Origin: Leguminivora glycinivorella
Taxonomy: Eukaryota > Arthropoda > Insecta > Lepidoptera > Tortricidae
Assembly: GCF_023078275.1 (NCBI RefSeq)
Contig: NC_062992.1
Span: forward strand, 12,971,706-13,035,705
Length of the DNA stretch: 64,000 bases
Direction of reading: 5' to 3'
Part shown: positions 23,519 to 33,800 of the stretch, piece by piece
Layout: every line of letters begins with the position of its first letter
Numbering within the stretch: position 1 is the first letter of the stretch
Position numbers and translations under genes: made by a program
Notes under the pieces: generated by a model
Told to the model about the DNA's origin: nothing
Database searches by the model: none
Seen by the model: the letters and a program-made list of their open reading frames with translations, nothing else

Positions 23519-25092
23519 GGGTTGCCAACCGTACTATATAATATAGTACTGTACTATATTTTGGCCCAGCGTACTATATTCTATATGAAGCATATATAGT
23601 ACGCAAAAGTACTATATTTTTGGGGTCCATGCCAGTGGCGAATTTACACTAGGGTCAAACCGCCAGGAGCGGCGTTTTGATAATGAAAAAAATTTTAGCA
23701 ATTCATATTTAGCCTTCACTGTACATTTCATTACTTCGTTCTGTCCTGCAAATATTGCAGTTACGTATAAACATAAAGCCACCGTTGTTTGCAAACATTT
23801 GTATTTTTCCATGATATATTAAATAACGACATTTCTTAAGGGGATTCTCTACTCCGATGAGCTTCGATTTGAATCCATTGCTATTATGAATATTACGATA
23901 TTTTCTGAAGCATATCATATTAACAGAATCGTCTTTAAACAAACTAGCATCCCATAATTAGGTACCTACTTCACAGCTCATTGATTCTGTGATATAGCAT
24001 CAAAGTTGAACTATTTTAGGACCGAAACCGGTTCTTTGGACAAAATTTTTGCCTTAATTAGTTTAAAATTAAAATCGCTTTTGCATTTTTATAAAAGTCT
24101 AGATTTCATTGAAGTAAAAATGTTTTTAAAACAATGTCAAATTTCATAAAAAATATAAGTACTTATAATATGGGTATTTTTTTTTAAATATGGGTCTTGT
24201 AAAAAAAGTAAGTAGGTAATTGAAATTTGAAATTAATAGTTATTTGTTATACAAGGGGGCAAAGTTGTATTTTAACACACGAGAAGTAAAATACATTTGC
24301 ACCCGAGTGTAACACAAAACTTTTCCTCTCACTATAGCGAGGAAACTACAACGCAAAAAATGCGTTTATCACTGTTTCCAGTAGTTCCACAGGTGGTAAA
24401 TCATCTTTATTACTAGATTCACCTACTTTTATCAATTTTAAAGCAGTTAATTTGACTTTATTCAAGGTGAAATTACTTTACCCACTAGTGGATAAAATGC
24501 GTTTTTACCCGCTGTTATTAAAGGACAAAACACGTGTTTCCGAGCTAGTGAGGGGAAAAAGAATATTAATAGGTACGTAAGTAAAAATTGCACACATTTA
24601 GAAAGTGATAGAAGACTCAATATTGCATATTTTTCGAAATACGCCATATATATTGTTGGTGTTCAATAAAACATTTGGTACATTACATACAAATAAATAG
24701 TTATATATTACGCTAAGTAAAACATTCGACAACATGAAAGTTTGCTTTTTAAAAAAGGTCAAATGTTAAGTTGGTAAATGTGAGCTTGGCAAATAAAACA
24801 ATAAGTTGGGAAATGAACATTCGGCGGAATAAAATTGCGCGAAACGTGAGTTGGGAAGTGATATTCGGCCATACAACTTTCGACGATACTTAAATAAGAG
24901 AACCAATGCAACACAAAACTTGTCAAAAATCGATAAAAACCGAATGGAGCCCCTTAGAGTGGACAGAAAGAACGATCTCTACGACTTGGTTATCGATTAT
25001 GTGTACCGTACTATATTTTATTTCGGTGTACTATATTTTTTTGATGGAATTTTCCAAAATACTATATTTCCCTAAAAAAAAGTTGGCAACCC
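23519..25092. mobile_element. 1.57-kb DNA element with GGGTTGCCAAC ends
   Basis: GGGTTGCCAAC at 23519 and its exact complement GTTGGCAACCC at 25082-25092 are flanked by TA on both sides. The ends are rich in GTACTATATTTT words. The interior has a repeat-D copy (24238-24562) and no transposase, so it is non-autonomous. It separates modules A and B. Confidence 0.65.
24238..24562 (-). repeat. Repeat family D, copy 1
   Basis: Inverted relative to the copies at 31088, 35958 and 40243. Shares ACTCGGGTGCAAATG, CACCTGTGGAACTACTGG and CCCCTCACTAGCTCGG (complement here). A recurrent non-coding element of about 430 bp when complete. Confidence 0.8.
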
Positions 25093-25369
25093 TAGTACAA
25101 CACTACACGATATTTTTTTTTTAATAAAAATGTCGTCTTTAACAGTACAGAATTAGATTTATATGAATTGAAAAGTACTTGTTATTATATTTTTACTTGT
25201 ATTAAACTTTGTTTTATTTGATGACCTGCATTGTTAATATGTGTAGGTACATAAAAACAAATTTTTAAACATGTTTTTCGGCCTAAACAAAAACTATGGC
25301 CGAACCTGCGCAATACTAAATTAACGATATTTATAATCCGTTTCAGTGCTTTTTTAATTTGTGTTTCAG

Positions 25370-26472
25370 TGTGTTCCGACGGCGCTGTTTACAGTGACAC
25401 AACTGTTCATACATACAGTCGAGACAAACCATACGGCTGCAAATATTGTAAAGAACGTTTCAAAAATAAGTGTACTTTAAAAGAACACCTTCATCGCAAG
25501 CACTTGTCAATCGAACTAGAACAATTCGATTGTGAATTTTGTAGTTCTACATTCCAAACTAAATTCCTTTTATTAGACCACGAAAGAATCGTACACGGTG
25601 TTACAAATTTCATGTGTAATGAATGTGAATATACAACAGCTGACAAGAGAACTTTTCAATCTCATTTAAAAACTCACACCGTAGATAACATTGTTAGCTC
25701 TGCTCAAAGCAGTGATGAAAGTCAGTTTAAGGGCGACATACACGAACATCAAGTGAAAGACATTGCCGATCTTCTCTCGACGCACAAACAAAAGCATCAG
25801 AAGATACATACTCTAAGAGAACACCTGCGAATAGAACCCAAACGAAGTTCTCATTCCCATATTGACTCTAAAATGAAGACGCTAATTATTTCCATGCACA
25901 TTGATGGGCTAAATAAATCTGAAATTTCTAGAGAAACTGGTTTAAATGTAAGTAGTTTTTCTTCTTCTTGTAATTAAATATTTCACTTTAACTTGTGTAA
26001 CATAAAAAAATGGAATACTTTCATTTTATGCTGTCTTCAAAAAGTCAGGAATCAGACTAGTATAATTTTAAATATATGTTATAATATTTTTAATTGTATT
26101 AATTTATGACCATTTTTGTTTCAGTGGAAAACTGTTAGTATGTGGGTCAACCGATATCTAAAAGAAGGTTATCTTTTACCCCGGCCCAAGACTGGTAGAC
26201 CATGCCTCATAGACACAAAGCAACGCGAGTTTCTGGTGCGGGAATACATGGAAGATGGTGGCAGGCAGACGAGGCTGTATGCGGATATGTTTGGTGCATC
26301 TCCGCTCACCGTGCGACGTGCTCTTCGTAAAGAGGGACTTCGTTACCACAAACCTGCTGTGAACCCTGAACGCTACGAGAGAAATGGAATGAAGGCCAAA
26401 TCACAATGGTATATGGAGAAAACTGAACTGACGGAATACGTTCTAATAAATGTTAACAACGCGCCGTTATAA
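25370..26472 (+). CDS. ZAD gene 3' module B: C2H2 fingers plus paired-like HTH
   Basis: Exon 25370-25947 has the same acceptor context and phase as module A. It begins VCSDGAVYSDTTVHTYSRDK, with fingers starting YGCKYCKERF, FDCEFCSSTF and FMCNECEYTT, and ends ETGLN at a GTAAGT donor. Exon 26125-26472 begins WKTVSMWVNRYLKEG, has the GRP linker and second HTH (SPLTVRRALRKEGLRY), then a longer tail ending NVNNAPL. With exons 1-5 it would make 458 residues. The intron is nearly the same as that of module A, and downstream non-coding sequence is also shared (23120-23400 with 26890-27110), so A and B come from a tandem duplication. No ZAD exon or evident new start precedes it, so it most likely serves as an alternative 3' end. 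Confidence 0.78.
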
Positions 26473-27471
26473 CTCGTGAAAAGTAATTCGTACAAAAGAA
26501 AACTTCGTGTATAAAGATAAGTTGTTAAAATGGCCAAGTTGCGTTTCAAACGTGGATCTTTTATGGACTTTTTAATGCAAGTTTATCATTGTATAAATGT
26601 CGAAAAAAATAATAATGATTAAATATCACGAAAATACTATGAATTTGCTTAATTTATATTACCTAGGTTTGAGAAAATTGTCGCATTTTTTCGTAAACTT
26701 TTGTGGCAACGATCTGGGAACACAAATCATTACTTGTGTCCAAGTATTCATAAGTCGTGAGAGTTAGATATTGTGATAATTTAATAAATTGAATTTGTTG
26801 TTTACTATAATATTGTCTTCGGTTACCGCGATAGTTACTCATGAAATAAAACTATGGAAACGATTTAATCCGTTTCCATAGTTTTATTTCTTGTTGTTTA
26901 CTATGTTAGTGAAATGTAGAAAATTTCCGGTATTAGTATAATAAGGCCCAGACCGGAATACTTTCTCTAATTAAGAGGTACCTCCTGTTAAGAAGATACC
27001 GAATATTGATTTATGACAAGTATACCGTCAAAGTGGGCCTTATTAATTATTACCTTGTTTATATTGAATAAGGCCCCAGCTTTCAAAAATTAAACATTTG
27101 TAAGTTGTAATAAGCGAAAGTTGTCTTGACGTGAGTAAAATACAAAAGGATATTGTAACGTAAATTTTATAGTTTGTAATGTAACTTATAAAGTCACGAG
27201 TACGAGTACGACATACTTACTTAATTTCAATTTTTTTATAAGGCCTTAAAAATACGGAATGTGATTTGTAAAATACTTGTTACTTATTATATTTTTACTT
27301 TTATTAAACTTTGTTTTATTTATTGCCTGCTGCCTGCATTGTTAAAATGTGTAGGTATAGTTGCATAAAAGCGATTTAAAAACATTTTTTGTGCCTAAAC
27401 TACAACCAAAGCCTACGAAATGCTAAATTACCGATATAATCCGTTTCAAAGCTTTTTAATTTGTGTTTCAG

Positions 27472-29235
27472 TGTGTTCTGACGGCGCTGCTTACGGAGAC
27501 ACGACTGTCCATACATACAGTCGAACCAAACCATACGGCTGCAAACACTGTAAAGAACGATTCAAACATAAGTGTACTTTAAAAGAACACGTTCTACGCA
27601 CACACTCAATAATCTCACCTGAACGATTCGCTTGTGGTTTTTGTAGTTCTACATTCCAAACTAAATTCCTTGTATTAGAGCACGAGAGAATGGAACACGG
27701 TGTTACTAATTTCATGTGTAATGAATGTGAATATACAACGATTGAAAAGAGCAGTTTGGAAGCTCATTTAAAAACTCACTCTACGGACATTGTTAACTGT
27801 ACTCAAAGCAGTGATGAAAGTCAGTTTAAGAGCGACTTAAACGAAATCCAAGTGAAACACATTGCTGATCTTCTCTCGACACACAAACAGAAGCATAAGA
27901 AGATACACACTATAAAAGAACACGAGAGAATAGAACACAAACGAGGCACAAATATTGACGCTACAATGAAGACTCTAATTATTTCCTTACACATAGACGG
28001 GAAAAATATATCTGAGATTGCAAGAGAGACTGGTTTAAATGTAAGTTAACTTTAACTTGTCCATGATGCTCCTCGACACTGAGATATAATATAAAGGCTG
28101 GCTCATTCTCCAATGCATTGACATTGCCATCTAGCGGCAAAATGTGGCCAGTATCACACCTCGGACACTGGCGATCAAATATATGAAAGAGGCGCGTTTC
28201 TAGCACACATTCTAAGCTCGTGTAGGTGAACGCGTACCATACTTGTATGAGTGAGATATGACAGGTCGACTGTTCGCGTTTTTGACAGGCGGTAACCGAG
28301 AGGGAAGAGCGGCACTTTCAGCGGAGTGCGGGAGTGGCCATACTGTACGATAGTACTATTTATAATTATTTTTAAAATCGGGACTTAATCGCGTATAACT
28401 ACATATAAAAAATAATTATGTGTAATAATCGTGAAAGTTTAAATCAGTGTAGTACTATTTATTATACTGTGCCAGTATTATGGACAAAACACCGCCGGCA
28501 GAGGTGTTGCAGATACCTCATTGAGATTACAGTTAGGCTTACATTGACCGTGATTACCTTTTTGATTTGTGTCGAGCTCCCGATATTCTGACGCAGTGCA
28601 TTTTTACATTATCCGATCCGATATCGGATGTAGGAAGGATTTCAACATGACGCCTGTATCCCAAAAAGGGGTAGGCAGAGCACATGAAACTACTAAAGCT
28701 TCAGTGCCACTCTTGGCAAATAAGGGGTTGAAAGAAAAACGGTGGCATTGCAGTGACAGGTTGCCAGCCTCTCGCCTACACCACAATTCAACCCACCCAA
28801 AAAATCAAGAATGCCGGCGTAAATAATTAAACATACCTATGGGATATCGGATCGGAGAATGTGAAATCGCACTTACGCAGGGATCTGATTTTTTTGCTGG
28901 TTTTAAGTTAGATTTTATTCGTTTTATCAATTTTAATTATTTTGTGAATTTCGTGTGTTATTTAACAAATTTCTTGACCATTGTTTCAGTGGAAGACTGT
29001 TTATCTATGGGTCAGGAGATACCAACGAGAAGGGTCTCTATTACACCGACCTAGGTCCGGCAGACCACGCGTGATGGACTCGCAGCGACGCGAGTTCCTA
29101 GTGAAGGAATATATGGAAGACGGTTGCAGGCAGACTAGGCTATACGCCGATTTGTTCGGCACAAGTCTTTCCACCATACGTGTAGCGTTACGTAAAGAAG
29201 GACTACGTTTTCACAAAAATGTCGTTAACAAATAA
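27472..29235 (+). CDS. ZAD gene 3' module C: C2H2 fingers plus paired-like HTH
   Basis: Exon 27472-28040 begins VCSDGAAYGDTTVHTYSRTK, with fingers starting YGCKHCKERF, FACGFCSSTF and FMCNECEYTT. Exon 28990-29235 begins WKTVYLWVRRYQREG, with linker RPRSGRPRVMD and second HTH ending LSTIRVALRKEGLRF. Phases match modules A and B, and the joined protein would be 421 residues. It is the most diverged copy. Its intron (949 bp) differs from the A/B intron and has collected a repeat-C copy (28158-28360) and a SINE-A fragment. The linker resembles the GRPR AT-hook-like motif of Tc1/mariner transposases more closely than in A and B. AATAAA near 29443 is a possible poly(A) signal. Confidence 0.77.
28158..28360 (+). 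repeat. Repeat family C, copy 1
   Basis: About 215 bp from CACCTCGGACACTGGCGATC to GGCCATACTGTACGATAGTA, with copies at 31500-31730 and 41262-41485 in the same orientation. Non-coding. It lies in the module C intron. Confidence 0.85.
28651..28800 (-). mobile_element. SINE family A, 3' part
   Basis: Reverse-complement match to the 3' ~150 bp of the SINE at 51270-51525, in the module C intron. Confidence 0.8.
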
Positions 29236-29639
29236 TAACGGTTGATTATTTGTGAAAGATAATTGCACGATACCAATTACAAATACAGATTATTTATTCA
29301 GCAAATTCCAGAGAGGAACTTTTTTTCGTCAACATTATACAGAAATCTACAACTACATCTACAACCCGGCTATGATTGTGTCATAATGATCACTGGATAC
29401 AGGCTATATCAGTTCTTTAACTGCCTGCCTGCTTATTAAATAATAAATAAGTGAATATTAACAAATATACATATTAATTTTAGTAAAAAGGTAATACTAT
29501 AATAATTAAACTTCACTATAGAAAATAAACCTTATACAAAACGGAAATTTGACAGTAGTTTCATTGTAGTCACTGTGTTCACAAACAGACACATCTTTAC
29601 AGTTTCATTCATAATACATAAATATAATAAATAAATATT

Positions 29640-29845
29640 ATAGGACATTAATTCACAGATTGACTGAGTCCCACAGTAAGCTCAAGAAGGCTTGTGTTGT
29701 GGGTACTCAGACATTGATTGAGACATGACTCAGGAATAAATATCTGTGCTCATCACACAAATAAATGCACTTACCGGGATTCGAACCCGGGAGCGCGGCG
29801 TAGCAGGCAGGGATACTACCCACTAGGCCAGACCGGTCGTCAACG
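29640..29845 (-). mobile_element. tRNA-derived SINE (family B)
   Basis: On the minus strand it starts tRNA-like, with a B box GGTTCGAATCC in the CCCGGGTTCGAATCCCGG stem-loop (29774-29791), and ends in an AATATTTATTTATTA-type tail. Copies lie at 16691-17140 and, in part, 43180-43260. Not a functional tRNA: the acceptor stem is not closed and the body continues into a SINE-specific region. Confidence 0.75.
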
Positions 29846-29964
29846 TAATAAATACTACCTAAACAAAATAAACCATATACAAAACGGAAGTTTGACAGTA
29901 GTTTCATTGTAGTCACTGTGTTGACAAACACAGACAGGTCTTGATAGTTTCATCCATGATACAT

Positions 29965-30310
29965 ATAAGGGAAAAACCATTTAATTGTAGCGTTGATTAT
30001 AAATGCAGTCTGAAACAGTGCCTTTAAATTCACCAAAGAATACACACTGGAGAAAAGTCATGCACATGCAATAATTGCAACAAGTGCTCTAATAGTTCTT
30101 AAGAGTTTATTTAATGACACATTCTGAAAAGAAGCTGCAATAATAATACCGCAACAGAAATACTTTGTAAAGATTTCTGAAGCTATTTAAATGCAGCTAA
30201 TGCGAAAGAGTAGTCAAAAGGACAACTTACAAAGGCACGAAACGATATACACAGGAGAAAAGCCATACACGTGTAATCATTGCCACCACGAGTGAAGAAG
30301 ATGTTTTAAA
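29965..30310 (+). pseudogene. C2H2 zinc-finger array relic
   Basis: The frame reads REKPFNCSVDYKCSLKQ, a stop, then IHQRIHTGEKSCTCNNCNKC. Further on, in another frame, it reads LQRHETIYTGEKPYTCNHCHH. Several stops and frameshifts follow. The DYKC style and TGEKP linkers are those of the minus-strand gene at 45 kb, not of modules A-C (which lack TGEKP linkers). It may be the remains of a related finger exon. Confidence 0.7.
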
Positions 30311-30538
30311 AAACACCGTGGATAAAACATATCCGTGAAAAACTGTAGTTTGCAATATTACATCCAATATCTGAAATGTACCTATTAGTTTCATAATAAC
30401 AAAAATTCAAAATGACACTTTCTCAGAATACCTAAAATTGTATTAACTGTGGGCATTATATTCCTCTAGAACGGTAAAGTAGCTCATTACGTATCAGTAT
30501 GCAGGCATGTAATAACACCGTTTACGAGTGAGTGAGTG

Positions 30539-30580
30539 CGACGAATAATACTATATTAGAGAATATAGTATTATTCGTCG
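30539..30580. repeat. Perfect 19-bp inverted repeat
   Basis: CGACGAATAATACTATATT, a 4-base loop, then its exact complement. It lies about 280 bp upstream of the GH1 start codon. Function unknown. Confidence 0.8.
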
Positions 30581-30736
30581 AAATATGCAGCTTATCTGCG
30601 TAAGTTTCGTGCAAATGTACTCATTAATAAATCATAAAGATAACATGTAGAATGTAATTGTTTATGTGTCTTTCCAAGCAAAAAGTCACGCGTAGTCGAT
30701 TACTATAAAAAACAGTTTAACTTGTCATAAAATTTG

Positions 30737-30743
30737 TATAAAG
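30737..30743 (+). promoter_or_regulatory. Possible TATA box of the GH1 gene
   Basis: TATAAAG lies 115 bp upstream of the ATG. No clear initiator was identified at the expected distance, so this is weak. Confidence 0.25.
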
Positions 30744-30857
30744 CAAATCTCGTTCTTACGGTGACTGGAACCTTTGACTTAATTAACTCCGACACAAATA
30801 ATTTATTTATAAAAAATATCGATATCGCAATTCACAAACTTCTCAGTCGTCCGCAAG

Positions 30858-33800
30858 ATGTATCTCCTAGCAGTTGTAGGGTGAGTGACTTAAAGAAATA
30901 ACAATTAATAATTTAAACTTATCGTATACCTATTCTTCTCCTATTGTAGGCATTTCGTATATTACGAGTATAAATGTACAAGATAAGAGTGCATTAACTT
31001 AATAGAACGGCAAAAATAAGGTATGATGATAATGTGTTTACTGCTTACCTACATAAACAATAGTTATTTTCACCACACCAACTGGTAAAGGCTCTTTTTC
31101 CCCTCACTAGCTCGGAAACACGCGTTTTGTCCTTTAATACTAGCGGGTAAAAACGCATTTTATCCACTAGTGGGTAAAGTAATTTGACCTTGAATAAAGT
31201 CAAATTAACTGCTTTAAAATTGATAAAAGTAGGTGAATCTAGTAATAAAGATGATTTACCACCTGTGGAACTACTGGAAGTAGTGATAAACGCATTTTTT
31301 TGCGTTGTAGTTTCCTCGCTATAGTGAGGAGAAATGTTTTGTGTTACACTCGGGTGCAAATGAATTTTCAGAGTGTTAGCGGTGACTGTAACGAGCGAGA
31401 GCGTGACTAGCTTGCGCTTCCCTCCGGGTTTTCAATTCGGGGTCGCTACCTCCGCTTACCAGATCGAAGGCGGCTGGAATGCTAGCGGTAAGTGAACACC
31501 GCCACACCTCGGACACTGGCGATCAAATATATGAAAGAGGCGCGTTCCTAGCACACAGTCTAAGCTCGTGTAGGTGAACGCGTACCATGCTTGTATGAGT
31601 GAAATATGACAGATCGACTGTTCGCGTTTTTGACAGGCGGTAACTGTGAGGTAACCGAGAGGGGGTGGGCGGCACTTTCAGCGGGGAGCGGGAGTGGCCA
31701 TACTGTACGATAGTAGTACTCTTTCTTATACTGTGGGTCCGCAAAGTTAGGCATTGTATTTAGGTATAGACGTTCAAATCTTGGCTCTAAGAAAAGGCGA
31801 CAAATTTGAAAAAAGTATGAATGAATGAATGAATGAATGAATGAATGAATGAATGAATGAATGAATGAATGAATGAATGAATGATTATTTTATTTGCATA
31901 AAACAAGCGTATATACATAGGTGTTAAAAAAAAATATCCACAGCACGATTCTTGTTTTGCCCCGACAGGCGTACAAATATTGTTTACTTATGAACTAACA
32001 AAACTTAACTAACTATATACAAGATGTATACTAGTCTTACGCACTATAATTAAGTAGGGCACATCGGCCAATTATCTTCATAAAACGCGTGCCTTCTTAA
32101 ACCTTGACATTAGTGGAATCATCGACAAATTGATTGAAAATGTTTGGGCGAAGGTTAATTTTTTTGCTACGTTTTAACCCCTAACGCAAAAACGACGACG
32201 GTTGTTATAACTTATAAGCTTGACGTGCCTGTCTGTGTCTGACATCGTAGCTTTCGAACGGATGAACCGATTTAGATTTCGTTTATTTTGTTTAAAGCTG
32301 AATTACTCGGGAGTGTTCTTAGCCATGTTTGATGAAAATCGGCCCATTATTTCAGGCGTTTTTCAGAATTTGAAATTTGTATTGTAACTATCGAATGAAA
32401 TTTACACTCTAGCCCCTCTGTAGGCCTAGCACATGATGGCCGCGAGATAGATGACACGTCTTCTTCTAACTGTATTAATGACATAAGGACGGGTAGTCTA
32501 TCTCGCGGCGACATACTCTCGAGGCAATCATGTGCTAACCCTGCTGGCACTACTTGCCTTGTCGCGCGCGAGTCCACACTTGAAGTCGCCCTTGATGTAT
32601 GGACTCGCGCGCGACAAGGCAAGTTGTGCTAAAGGGTTAGGTCTGTGTTTCAGACAAAGGCGAGAGCATTTGGGACCGCATGATCCACTCTCGGCCAGAG
32701 TCGATATACGACCGCAGCAACGCCGATGTGGCATGCGACTCCTACCACCTTTGGGAAGAGGACCTGCGGTTGGTGCAGGACATGGGAGTAGACTTCTACA
32801 GGTATCCACACTTATTTCATACTAGCTCTTCCCCGCGGCTTCACTCGCGTTAAATTCTCTAATTGTGGAATGCTCCATACAAACTTTCACCCCCAATTTT
32901 GGGAAAGTGGGGGGTTAGAAAGAGACAAAAAGTAGCCTATGTCACTCTCCATCCCTTCAACTGTCTCCACTAAAAAAATCACGTCAGTTCGTTGCTTCGT
33001 TTTGCCATGAAAGACGGACAAACAAACAGACACACACACTTTCCCATTTATATATTTTTTTTCTTTATTGGGGAAAACAACAGACATAGGAAGGTCATAC
33101 AGATAAGAAGATAATATTAATATAAGTAATGGACACATACCTTGAATACCTTCTCAGGGTGGCTAGCCGAATGGCACAATCGCTCACGAAACGCTCACGA
33201 AACGAAGCGCTAGTAGATATCTATCTCTATCGCGCTTGCGTATTGGCGCGACAGAGCCAGCGGCGTATCGCTTTCGTTTGGCGTCGGAGAAATGCCATTC
33301 GGCTACGGGGCCTGGGTGGCTAGCCGAATGGCACAATCGCTCACGAAACGCTCACGAAACGAAGCGCTAGTAGATATCTATCTCTATCGCGCTTGCGTAT
33401 TGGCGCGACAGAGCCAGCGGCGTATCGCTTTCGTTTGGCGTCGAAATGCCATTCGGCTACGGGGCCTGGACTGTATAAGTATGTATTTATCTATTTATAT
33501 GTATATCGTCGCTTAGCACCCATGGCTAAGCTTTGCTTAGTTTGCGGCTAGGTTTATTTGTGTAAGATGTCCCTCAATATTTATTTCCTTTTCAGGTTCT
33601 CGATATCCTGGCCTCGCTTACTGCCACACGGCTTCAGCAACAAGGTTAGCGAAGACGGCCGTCGGTACTACAGCGCGATTATTGACGGGCTGCTGGAGCG
33701 CGGCATCTCACCTATGGTCACACTGTACCACTGGGACTTGCCGCAGAGGTTACAGGAACTTGGTGAGATTTCTATAATATATAAGTACTTCTCTATAAAT

